A DNA stretch of 64,000 nucleotides from Melastoma dodecandrum (lineage: Eukaryota; Streptophyta; Magnoliopsida; Myrtales; Melastomataceae): NCBI GenBank assembly GCA_029817715.1, contig JARUPY010000088.1, positions 372,001-436,000 of the forward strand, written 5' to 3'. Positions 1-13,100 of the stretch are shown piece after piece. Every line of letters starts with the position of its first letter. Within the stretch, counting starts at the first letter, position 1. The translations under genes and the position numbers were made by a program. The notes beneath the pieces are model-generated. The model searched no databases, was not told the origin of the DNA, and saw only the letters and a program-made list of their open reading frames with translations.

Positions 1-80
1 ATGATCGAAACCCCAAAATTTCAATACATTTCGATTGAACGGGGGAATCTTCCTCATCACAGTAGGTGACAAGGATAATA

Positions 81-90
81 GGCTTTTGTG
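81..90. repeat. Target-site duplication, left copy
   Basis: The 10-bp string ggcttttgtg occurs here and again at 738-747, directly outside the two ends of the inverted-repeat element 91-737. A perfect 9-10 bp direct repeat at this position is the usual footprint of Mutator-like transposition. Confidence 0.9.
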
Positions 91-737
91 GAGTTTTGTT
101 CTATAGTGACGTTATTTGGCGAAATATTTCGCCAAATGACGTAGTTTGAAAAATATTTCGCGAACTAACCCAGCAATTTTTTTTTTTTAATTTAAAAAAG
201 GCCGACTTCGTGAAAATTAATAATTTGGATGGAAGTCGGCCTTACAAAGGCCGACTTCCATTAAATAAATAAAAAAAAAAAATCTCCCGTCCCTCCCCCC
301 AAACCCCCCCTCCCCCTCACACCCCACAACCCCCTCCCAAACCCCCCGTCCCCCTCACACCCCACAACCCCCCAAACCCCCCATCACCTCCCAACCCTTT
401 ACGTTACTTTTTTTCTTTATTTAATGGAAGTCGGCCTTACAAAGGCCGACTTCCATTCAAATTTCTTTTTTTTTTAATTTTTACGAAGTCGGCCTTACAA
501 AGGCCGACTTCTTTAAGGAATTGAAGTAACGTAAAGGGTTGGGAGGTGATGGGGGGATTTGTGGGGTTGCCGGGTGTGAGGGGGACGGGGGGTTTGGGAG
601 GGGGTTGTGGGGTGTGAGGGGGAGGGGGGGTTTGGGGGGAGGGACGGGGGATTTTTTTTTTATTTAGTTCGCGAAATATTTTTCAAACTGCGTCATTTGG
701 CGAAATTTCGCCAAATGACGTCATTAGAACATAACTC
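91..737. mobile_element. Non-autonomous hairpin MULE (647 bp)
   Basis: The element is almost entirely one inverted repeat. The left arm (91 to about 410) is the reverse complement of the right arm (about 511 to 737). The outer ends pair as gagttttgttctatagtgac against the complement of gtcattagaacataactc. Both arms carry aatatttcgcgaacta, C-rich (left) or G-rich (right) tracts and a short palindromic module built on aagtcggcctt. Nothing inside codes for protein. The perfect 10-bp duplications at 81-90 and 738-747 place it in the MULE superfamily. Its ends match those of the larger element at 18116-22149, so the two belong to one family. A transcript crossing it would fold into a stem of roughly 300 bp. 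It starts about 430 bp downstream of the callose synthase stop codon. Confidence 0.88.
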
Positions 738-1168
738 GGCTTTTGTGCGACCGACGGACATGCGCGTGGCCGCTCGTTAAACTTATCCGACCAAATCAAA
801 GTTGCAAGTATCTGTGCCATCGACCGAGGGAGGGGTTGGCATTGTCTAGTGGTGGGTTAAAAAGGACGAGTAACTCAGATTCACATAACGTGGATACGTC
901 GCCTTTTGTTGTTCTGCAGCAATAAGAAAAATATTAATACATAAAAATATTTTATTGTTAGTTTGACTTTGGAGGGGGGGGAGCAAATGGCCAATTACTT
1001 CTGCCGCCCCTTATAGTCCAAGCCCATATTCATAGCCCAATAAAAGAGGCCGGTTTCTGGCCTTTATGAAAGCTAAAAACTTCGGCCCAATAACTTCTGT
1101 CTCTTCTTTGTTTATTATGCTGTCATTCCCTTAACACGATACAAACAAATTATATAAGATCAACTCCA
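738..1168. other. Intergenic: duplication copy and callose synthase 3' flank
   Basis: The first ten bases (738-747) are the right copy of the MULE target-site duplication. The rest is the 3' flank of the callose synthase gene. On the minus strand an AATAAA-type polyadenylation signal can be read from tttatt near 1110. No open frame here looks coding. Confidence 0.5.
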
Positions 1169-4100
1169 TCAGTTCCTACGTCTGCCGAGGATGCGCGCAA
1201 TCTGCAGACCTATGCTGAAAGCTTGGTTGAAAAGCGTACGAGACTGCATTTCAGAAACCAACGGCAACCAAGCCAGGATTGCAATCGGTGCAAAGAGGAT
1301 CGATCCCATGAGAATGTCATAGCCTTGAGCCAGGGACTGAATTGCCTCCCATAATCCCGCTCGCTCCATAATTGGTTTCAACAGTTGTGCAATCTAACAA
1401 CGGTGTTAAATTCAAATAAACAAACTGTCAGGAAAAAATCTGCAAGAAATCGATGTGCATGTCACAATCGAAACTCAGGAACAGTACTGACCGAAAGCAC
1501 TCCCCAGCCACCCATCAACAAAGCGGCAAAGCAGAGAATGACGTCCCTCAATTTTAATCGAGGAAGTGTGACTGACCTTGCCAAAATGGAGACAGCAAAA
1601 ACGACTATTAACCACTTAAGTAAAAGTCTTACCCTGAATTTCCGGCCTCCTGCAGAAGTAGCCTGCCAAATCCCAAGGATTCTTCGGGGTCAGGTATTTC
1701 GGGAAAATCTTACCAAAAACCAAAATTTGAGGTACCATAAAGCACCTGAGAGCGCAACTCGGAAGCTCTTGTTCTTGCTTTAAGCTTTATCTGATTCTTT
1801 GACACCGCTTTGATGCCACGCCACAAGAGTCTTTCAGTGGGTTCAAACTGAAGAGGATGAAGTACTGTCAAATGCTTAGATAAACAGTTGCATTCCTTCA
1901 TACAGCAACACGATTTAAAACATCATTGGATACACATCTTAAAATATATAAATTGGGATTAGGATAATAAATAAGCGAGCTCATCAAGTTGGATGCTTGC
2001 AATGCATTCTGTACTAAGACACACCTTAATTACAAACAAAATGAGGAAGATCACGAGCCAGGGTACGCCATATATCTGCAATGATATGATCCAGAGAGGC
2101 CTTCTCTTAATAACCCAAAGGGAATTATTTACTCAAATGATCAGATGAAAGAGAATTCTCAAGTACCAGAATACTCTGGCCAGGCACAAAGCTCAGACGA
2201 TGGACAAGGAATGACTGGAGGATAAAAAAACGCAGAGCCAAAATGACTTCCATCATACGTCCCCACGTTCCAGAAAATCGTAAATGCTCTCGTTCCTCCT
2301 CCCACCACGATTCCCAACTTCTCTCAGGAGGCACACCAATTCCACCCGAATACATTAACCACTTCTGCCAATCAGCCCAGTCATCGACAATATTCTGCCA
2401 CTCGAACCCAGAAGGGTTGAACATGAAGGGAGCAAAAAGCCAAGACCCAGCGACAAACCATATCATAGTCACAGAGATGATGAAATAAGCAATGGTACCA
2501 CGGTAATCTCCTCCATAGTCATAGATGGCACATAGGATAAGCAAAATTATCAGCTCAAATCCCTTCACGACATGACTCCGAGAATAGAGCCTATAGTTTT
2601 CAGCAAACTTGGCATGAGTTGGAACATGAAACTGACCAGTGGCCCTGAATCTTTTACCTCCATGAAGCAGTGTTCTACCATAATGGTGAGCCTTGGTTCC
2701 CAGAGAAAATGAGAAGAAGATGGGAGAAAGCTGCAGCGACATCAGCACAGCATTGCTAATGGCATTTCGAAGCCCTCTTTCCAAGGCAGTCTCCATCAAC
2801 ATAGGTAATGCCGTCAGAAAGCCAATTTGAACAAATGACTGTGAAGCAAGAGCCACTTGAAGAGACACGTTGTCCTGAATTGCCACAGGACCAAATTCGT
2901 ATGCAAGCCCACATAGGATGATGTAAAGTTGTCCATAAAGAAAAACATACACAGTAAGCTCGGTGATCTGTCGTGAAAGATGAAGAGAAGCCCACTTAAT
3001 AGAATACTGTGTAATTCTTTGAAGAGTGACCAAAAGGAGGTAGATACAACGCTTACCAAAGCATTGAAGTAGAATCCCACAGTGGTGAAATAAAATGACA
3101 GCATTCTGAAAAAGTCAAATCGTTGTCCAAGTCGATACACATCTCTACTCAATGTCTGCTCTCCATTTCCCTTGGCTACATGTGAATCAAAAGAGGAAAT
3201 CTCATTGAATCCCACACTCCGGCCTTTCCCTACCTGTATGTACTCATGATGAGTCACATTGCCTTCACGGAGAGTAGAATCAAAACCTGCAAAGACCAAA
3301 GAGTCAATACAATGAAGTAAAATAGCCAGACTAAGCAGTGAAAAAATGAATCTTGAAATAATTATACCAGCAAATATATCTCTACTCAAATTGATAACCT
3401 TGGATGCCTTACTTATCCCCCCTCTAGTAAGATGAAAGAGGCGATCAAACACGTCTGGATGACCATAATGAAACCGAACCCTTGAAACAACATGAAATAT
3501 ATGAGAGATAGAATAACCAAGAACAATAACAAGTCATACCCGGGCAACAAATTCAGATATCATTCTCCACATCAGGATTCATAAAAGCACAAAATAACAT
3601 AACAATCGATAGTCAAATCCTTTCCTAACCAGACAGTAATCAATGATTTGCATGCACAATATGTTCTTCACCAGTATCTCGGGTTAAATCGGACAACAAA
3701 CTTCAGCAGCATTCAGATAGAAATCTTCTCCCACCATTATCATCCATGCCAGCCATACGTCACCACACTCTCGGAGTGACTAAGTGATGACTTACTTCAA
3801 GGGATTTGCTAAAACTCTTTGTCCAATAGTCGTAAAACTAGTCTCCAGATTTGATACGAACCATGCAAGAGATGAAACGCTGCAGAGATTTGTGACGAGT
3901 TACATATTCATTTGGCCTAGAGAGGTTTTGCACAGTGATCATGAAATGCTCATGGACAATAGAACAAACCTTCCGGTGAAAATGCGCTCTCTATGACCTA
4001 GAATAGTTGGATGTCTCTCATCATCATTTTCATTGAGGAACTCTTGTAGCAAATTTCTCATCTTTAAAGCTTCTTCCAAGTAGTTGTCCTTTTGGGAACA

Positions 4101-7100
4101 GAATGTACCAGAAGTGATTAGAAGATACCACAAATAATCTATGGCCATACTGATTAAAACATACCTGGTTAAAGTCAATCGTCTGTAATGCTTCACCGCG
4201 GGTGAATATTATAGCGTGATTTTGGTTTTCTGCTTTTCCCTCTCCGAGGGTGGGATTCCCTGGAAGCTTTATTCGATATATAATCTGTCATATGCATTAA
4301 GCCACATGTAAAGATAGCACAAAAGAGTTCTTGTGAAAAGTAACATGGGAATTTATCATACGAAACCATATGCTGATCAAAGCAATAAGGAGATGCTTCA
4401 AAGCACGCATTGAAAGAAAACAACCAGTGTTCACTCAGAAAAGATCCATTGGCCATTTATCCATAGAATTCTGGCTGAAATTTTACCTGATCCAAATTCT
4501 GCACTGGCCATTTGTCCATAGAATTTGGAGAAGCCTTTACAAGGGTTGAATAGTAAACCTTCTGGCTGATACTTCCATCCCTCTCCTGGTTGATATCTTC
4601 AACTTCATCAATATATGCAACACGCATGGATGGGTATCTGCAGAAAGAACACACGAGTAATAGTCAGTCATCAAAGTGTGTGAAGACTCAAAGCATAGCA
4701 GACTGACGTTGTCATAAGCCTCAGCATATCCTGTGCTCGAGGATGGCCTGCTCTTTTGTCGTTGCCATATTGCTGGCATGAAACTACAAAAGTAAACTTC
4801 ATGTCTGCTGCCGCTTGACATTGTGCCCATAATGGCTTATCACCTCTAGAGGGATCCTTTGCACCCAGTGCCACAGCTTTATATCCCTCCATCAACTCTT
4901 CATAAGCAACAAAATAAAAAAGAATGCAAGTTGACCATGTAAAATGTTAACGGACACGGGTGATGATATAATTTAATGAATCATCGTCAAATGCATAACA
5001 ACAAAAATAATAATTCACCTTCATCTTTGGCCATATCAAGAAAAGCCTGAAGCTCCAGAGCTTTTCGATGGTACATCATCCCTCGCACTGTAAATCATGA
5101 GAATCTGAAATTAGACGACAGGTGATTTGAAGAACGTCAAAGCTCACTATTCTTCAGTTCTATAAACTGAAGAAAACTTTTCATTTACATATGTGTGAAG
5201 CAGTAAAGAATGGGCAAGAGAAAAAGACCAGTTCTTGTCAAGGTTTGGCTTCTACATGAGGCCCAGAGACGAAGTTTTTCTTCTAGCTCATCAGATGATC
5301 TGCATTCTTCTTCAGAATGACAATTTACTCGCTCCAGAAAGTTGTTCCATTCATCTATGATAAAAAAACAAATATCCATCAAGGTTAAATCAACTTAGAA
5401 CTAAGTACGTCATTCAATTGTCTGAATTAAGAGAATTAAACCTGAGAAAATCTTTTGCAAGTAAAAGATGGTCGAGACACCATCCTCGTTTTGAATATCT
5501 AGGTCTTCGGATGAGAAAGATATCCTCTCTATGAAATGGGTTGTCAAAATGCTGAAATAAAACCATGAATTCATGAAGTGATAATGGTTCCAAAAGAACC
5601 ATTTAAAAAAATCTAAATTCTGAATGTCTGAAATTGCTCAATATGCTTTGAAAATAAGACAATCAAGTCCTCCATTTATTGAGTCAAATCAATTTTTTGT
5701 GGACAAGATAGATCACTTGTTTACTTAGAAATTTAAAACTGGTTTGACAGTTGATGCGATACACTCATCAAGATAGCAGAATCACTATTCTGTCAAGTAA
5801 TTTGAAGATTAAGATTAAATCAATATAAGTATTCCCTCAAGTAAATAATCCAAAAAATCGATTGCATTTTTTGGAAAACCAGGGATTTATTAAACCCTTT
5901 CCCAACATTACAATAGATTTCAGTAGCATGGTCAACATGTAAAATAAACTGAATCAGTAAATTTCTTATGCTGCCAGGAGGGACTTACGAGAATGGGAGC
6001 ACCTTGTGAACTTCAGGGGCCGGCGGCATTTCCATAAATAAAGAATTTGAGAAGAAGGAAATCCTTCTCTGAGCTTCCAAGTTAGAAGGCACATCCATAG
6101 TAGATTCCTTTGTTGCGAGCAATAGGTAAAGCCTCTTTATCTGTAGAATCAAAGACATAAACAATATTAAAAGAGGTTTGTAAGCAAGGGACGGCGATCA
6201 TTCCTGCAAATATAAGGAACCTTCTCTTGCCAAGCTTCTGTTACAGGTTGGATGGGAAATCTAATGGCTCCTTCTGATGCAAAATACATTCGATAATCCC
6301 GTTCAAGAGGAGCACTGCCATCCGTTGGTTCTAAGATACTGCCAGCAGTAAACAAGGCATTCTAAACTACACAACAAAGTGGAACGCGTACGAGCAGTTT
6401 CTCAAACTAAGAGGCTATACCTTGATAAACAATCATCCTCCATCATGTCTCGTCTGATGACTTCAAGCATATCTTGGAACAAAATAACCACATTGTCTGC
6501 CTCTTCTTGCTTATTTTCTGACTGAAAATAAAAATTGCTAGGATTACCGGTTGCTGATGCATTGAGGTTTAAACAATTAATACGTACAACCAAGATATTG
6601 ACGTTACCAAATAGTTGATAAGCCTGAGAAAATGTTCATAGAGGGTATCTAGAGCACTCATCTTGAATTTGGACACCAATTCACCGGCTTCTATGTAACC
6701 ATCCACTTCATTGAATATAAATTCAACAATTCTGGAGTATGTGATAAAGAAAACCAGTAAAAATACACATTATTTGCACTTCATTTCAAACTACAACTAT
6801 TGTGCCACAGGACTCACTCTTTTTCACATTCTCCTTGAACCAAGACCTGAATAATACTTCTAAATTGAGCATAACATTCGCGAATAGCACAAGACATGTA
6901 ATAGTCGTTGTTTAACCTCCTTTTCAGTTCCTCATCCTTACTGTAGCCACCCTTCGCCATGTCAAGGGCTTCAGTCATCTGGAGAAAAAAAAAAACTTCT
7001 AACAAAAGAATGGCTTTTAGGCAGGAATATCACTTAATTGACCTTGTTAGAAAGTAACATTAGTGGCCATTGGATGACATCCATTTCACAATCAGCCCAA

Positions 7101-10100
7101 TATGGAACAAGCAGCAGGTTCATTTCCCTGAAGAAAAATAAGAAAAAGAACCTATGAAACAATTTCACCGAACAGAAAAGAGCAATGACAAAGATGTAAA
7201 AATGGAAGAACCAAAAAAAAGAGAAGGGGAAGAGTAGGGAGTGGGGAACGGGTTTGGAAATGGAAACAGAGGGTGAACTCAGTTATCATTCCACTGGATT
7301 AGTTAGTTTAAAGAACATCTTTTCACAGGAAAACTAGATCTCAACTTCTTTCCAGGTAATCTAGGCCATCGATTCGCACTACACTGAGACTATCCAAAAT
7401 TGTCCTATCACTACTACTGACTAGAATAAAAATTACATGATAAAAAAACACCGTACATTATTACTCAAACAGAACTGAATAAAGCAAACTAAATATCTTC
7501 CTATAAAAAGGTAGCAATGCATGAAAAGCAATAATTGCCAGAAAAGCATACGATATCCTTTGAAAGGATTAGTAATGTTACCGGTTATTAATTAGATCTT
7601 CCTCGCGTAAACTAGAAATTATTTGGTTCCATAGCTGAGCAAATCTTGCTGTCTCTTTTTCCTTGTTTGACAGGACCTGCCATCAATGGGAAAACACTTA
7701 GACCAGACAACCATGGTGCATTGGTGTTTCTAGATAGTTGCAAATTTTGAGTTTTAGCATATCTAAGTAGTTTTATGCAAATGTTTATAAGAAAACCGTT
7801 TTCACAGACATCATTGATATGAATACATTATTACTTAAATCTAAATATTACTCAAAACATTTTTCGTTATGTTCAATGATATTCACCCACGAAGAAGATT
7901 TAGACCCATAAAGAAAAATTCTAAGGTAATCAAAACGATTTTCTGTTATACAAAAAGAAATGGGCAAAACTGGGAAAATCAATTTGAAGGAGACAACCTG
8001 ATGATCTTGTGGAGGTGAGGTACTTTCCAGTCCTTTACGCTCAAGCTCATTTATATCTTCAGGAATCAAGCAAACACTAAAAACGCCAGGAAATGACTTG
8101 AAATGAGACCTGACTCCCTCTAAGGATTGAATCTGAGCAAGGGATAGAAGAATAATAAAAAAACAAACTCCCTTATTTAAGAATGCATTTTTACATGATT
8201 TACAATAAATAAAATGCTTGCATGGTACTAAAGGAGTGTTATGTTGATAAGACAAACTAGTTAAAGCACAATGATGATAATCCACATGTCCAAGCCCATT
8301 ACTAGAATAAAGGCTTCATTGTTGTAATCAAAAGACTTGCATGGTACCAAAGTCGAGGGGCAAGACGTATTAGCATCTCTTTCATCTTAGCCAAATACTA
8401 AAGTGCTCACCTTTCAATGAAAAGGAACTCACATGGAACAATGGAAAATTTATACACACACTTCTTTTACAAAACTGCAGAGATTCTACCAATAATATAT
8501 TAAGTGGCCTGCAGAACAATATATATCACTATACCCCTAACCACGGAAAATTTAATACTTGCAGGATTGAGTGGCTTGAAGAAGGCCATGATCTCCATGT
8601 CAGCCGGTAAGTAAACAGAGCAGCAGACGGATTAGCAAAGAGGCACTACAACAGAAGGAAATAGCTTCCACCAGATGCATGAAATCTCAACATGAGACAT
8701 CCCATGCTTGGTTGTTGGCACATGACTGGAGCCTGTGACGCTTGCGAATGAATTCCTATTTCTTTCCAATATATATACTTCCACCAGGATCCAATCAAAA
8801 TTTTCCGAGATCCAATCCGTAAACCCAGCAACAATAGTCATAACAATCAGGATTTTACATGTTTATACAAGACATTCAGGTAAAAAACCTGCATATACAA
8901 CACCAGGGCTGAGCCAAGGTTTCCTTAGCAACAGGGATGACAGACTTCTAGATGTCAGATCTTTAAAGGCAAACAATATCTCCTTCAGACCAATTTATTA
9001 TATAAGGACACGCAGGAATGTGAGCCAATAATTAAAGAAGAAAAATAACATGAAGAATATCAGCCAGTAAAGATGTTCAACTAACCTCCCCCTGTCGGTG
9101 AAAAGCGCCACATATTACTCCAAATAAACTAGAGAATATGGCATACCATATTTGTGTATCCATAAAGTACACCTACAACCTCAATCTATTAGATGTGCAA
9201 TACATAAAACAATTACAAACACAAAAACATAAAGTAATTAGGTTAACAGGACCGTTCCGAACATACAAGGATGACTGGGGACCAAACAGCAATCAGTACG
9301 CCAAAGCTGTTTTCAACTGCAAAATATCCAAGGACATGACTTGAGCTTCTGGAAAAATTATTGCCAATTACTGGTTCTAGAATTGACGATGAAGTACCTA
9401 GTGCTGGAGAGAGAAGATCTGACAGATTGTTATAAACTCTGAAACTCTTAAACTTTTTTGTCAGATCAACTAAAGGCCTTATCTGAAAAGGTTTGGAGAG
9501 GTCACAGTTGGGAAAATGTTTCTTTCAAACGGCTATGAGAAACACATACTTCATTCATAATAAGAAACTGTAATGTCTTGACAAGAGCTGGAATGCGTGA
9601 TTGAGATGGATTATGCAAAGGTTACCCACCTCCACCATAAAGCTGAATACCAACTTTGTCATTAGGAGCAGCACCCAAAACAGCGAATACCTGACCAGGC
9701 ATGTCAAATGGGTAACAGCAAGCACTGTGTTTTTTAGTGATCCTAATTGTAGGAAAAGCAGAAATCTTACTTGAATAGGGAGAACAAGTTTTCATGCATT
9801 CCCCTCCCAACATAAAGGTGAGGCTGAAACATTTGCACACTTTCATTGCCTAGGTGTAGGAGGCTAAATTACGAGCTCAAAATATAGCCAAAGCAGCTTA
9901 AATAAAAACAAATTCATAATACCTGAGACCACCACATTAACAGCTTCAAAATCTTAAAGTTTGACTGTTCAAGGAAGCAACGGATGGATGGGAAAAGAAA
10001 CAAGAGCGCATCCAGCATATTAGGTAATGAGTAGATCAAAATGGCAATGATAAACAATGGGGGTGAATATTCTTCAGTCCCGAACCAGCTTAAAATAGTT

Positions 10101-13100
10101 TGAACAAACCCAGGGGCATTATCCCACTTGTGAGCATATGTAGTAAGTAGGATCCCCAACCATAAACCAGCAGAAATGATCTTCAAAATGTACCTCAACT
10201 TGGAAAATTTTGACATGCTTCGTTGAGCTTTCCAATTTAGAACTACATCAAGTAAAGCTGTAGCAAAGTTTTACAGAGGAAATACAAAACTAGTAATTAA
10301 TCTCTTAAAAGTAAAAGCAAAAATCTGTGAATCAAAAAAATAATTTTCACTAGGCCAGGGGCTTAAATAAGTTAACAATCACCAGCCTTAGTGTACAATG
10401 ACAAGGATAATTAACCAAAAGATGATCATAGCATACTATGTCAGCTTATATAATCTACAATGAATGATATGTGATTGGCTCAATATCTTCTATACTAGGT
10501 GTGCTATCTAATGTCCAAGGAGATAGTTAACAAAGATACAAGTTGATTTTTCAAACGCCCCCTCAAACCCAAGCCCACATACGGGCCCACAAACCAGCAC
10601 ACTTTTTGGGTTGAACCGGGGTCCCATCATCGATACTGGACTAAACCGGGCTCTGATATCATGTTAGAATATCGGACCAGCCCATATGCCGAGTCCAACA
10701 TACAAGCCCAGCGGATTCCACTCTAAAACCAATTGGCTCTAGAGAGAGTAGCCCACTAGACTATATATACTAGGCCGGACTCTTATCTCTTTCTAATGTG
10801 GGATTGGGTTTGCCCCATTTTGATAGCAACCTTTTCAACAATATCAGTGTAACAATAAACTGGCTGTTGAGGGAAGAATCCTTAGATTTCTACAGGCTCA
10901 TCCATACAAACTTCAGAGATTTCTCTTTTTTTTCATACTTTTATCTAGAAAAACTCCGACAGCTCAACTGGGATTAGTAAAATTAAATCCAGCTTACCTT
11001 GTCCAAGCTTCAATGTAGGAGCTGTAATAAAGACTGACAGAACTTTCCGAAAAACATTAGGTGTAAAGAGTGCAGCCGCATTACCATCGTCATTCCAAGC
11101 AACAATTATCATCACCTTGCATATCACCAGATAAATTTCTGTAAGGAAAAATGGAAACCCAAGAAACTCTTAAGGAACCCCCAGCTTAAAAACGAAGTGA
11201 AAAAACCAGACCTGAAGGGAAAGAATGAAAAAATTCCACATTCGATCAAAGCTTCTGAAAATTTGCCAGAATGAACGTATCTCTACAAAGTTTGATTTTC
11301 CAATCCATTGATCCTGTATGCTCAAATAGTTAGCATCCAAGAAATAAATCCTCAAAAGCACTCCAGCAACGACGATTTGAGTAATTTTGAGATAATTAGC
11401 ATGCAAAGGCTGATTGATTAGTCCATGCCCATGTGTCTGAGGGACTAGTTATATTTGTCCCTTCCTACAACTAATAAGAGGGAGAACCTTGAAGCATCGA
11501 TTAAGTGAAGTCATCAACTTATGGCATGAAATGCGTCAGTCATATGCAGCCAGGAAATCACAAATATATGTGCCAACGTTCCCAACATTTTCATGTTCGA
11601 GTATTTTCTACAATAGGAATGGTCTTTCACTGAGACAATAAATCTGAAACATATTACCTCTCCGTAGATACTTCAATGAAAGGATCTACGATAGCAAGTT
11701 TTCTAAATTATAAATAATAATGCTATATACCAGCAAATTTATGGAAAAAGAGAAGCAATACAATTCCATAATGGCAAAACTTGTCATGATGATGACTGCA
11801 GGTGTCTATTATCTAAGCTTGAAGATTTCGTAGTACGGCATGTTGCGAGGGGACAAAACAAGGTTGTGGACAAGCTGGCCAAGGAAGCTCTAAACCGGGA
11901 GGAGATTTCTACCACTTTTGCATTCCCTCCGGACTACATTTTGGACACCCTATATGGGGATATCCCATGCGCTGGGCCTCTTGTAACCTAACCCCGAACG
12001 CCTATTTATTTTTCAATGCCACCCTCTTTAATTACCAAAAAAAAAAATGTCATGATGGCTATTCTATTCAAGCTATTACTACTACTACCCCTACAACATC
12101 TATCTCATCAGACAAGCTTCACTGCAAGGGATCAAATAATCTGGCCATAACCCGCAATCAGATTATAACTGGGGGTCATATCAACAATATTGACCAGAGA
12201 TAAGGTACGCCAACATGAAGACAAGAAGAGATCCTTTCTACAACCAAACTAATTTCAACAGTGTTAGAACCATTTTTTCAGAAAAAAGGTAACTTTAAAA
12301 AGGACAGGTACCTCCTTTTTCTCAAGTGAAGGCCACTTCTCACGAAGATGGAAAAAGTTAGCATCTGCCCGCATTGGCCAACCCAGATTGAAACATTCGA
12401 TTGACCTATTGAGTAACTAAGATAAGTAGCATATTACACAAACACATGCATAGTAATCTAGACATTAAAGATGTACCAAAAATATTCATTTAAATCGTCA
12501 TAGTTTCTCCATTCAGAATGCTTTGATGTTCCATTCTTGCTATTCTGAGCTTCCTGAACCGAAGAGATCAAACACCAACGTGTTGAGTAATTGTTGAAAG
12601 ACACCAAGAGAAAAATGCAACAGTTTAACTTTTAGGATATTAATTAGGACCTTTGCAATCACATTATAGATGGGCGTCACAACTTTTCTCAAGAAATCCT
12701 CTTCTTCGTCTCCATAAGCTGGCTTCACAATTTTTCCTCCCGAACCATTAACACTTCCAGCGAGCATACCATGCAATTCAAGTGCCATCTACAGAAAGAA
12801 AAATCCAATTGCTAACCTTAATAAAAAAATCAGGCATTTTGTAAACAGAAGGTTTAGGTTTTGTGTTCACAAAAGTATTGTGACACTTGATAATCATGCT
12901 CCAAATGATAAAATTTGTTAAAAATAAGCTAAGGACAACATGTCGTGCCAGAAATTAATCCCATGAAAATAGGTGGACCATATGGGTTCATATCAAATAT
13001 TAATGTGCACCATATATAGGGTAAATTGAACATCGTACAATAACAATTTTAATTAGTTAACTCATCTGATCACAAATTTAATCAAACAAAATCACTTAAT

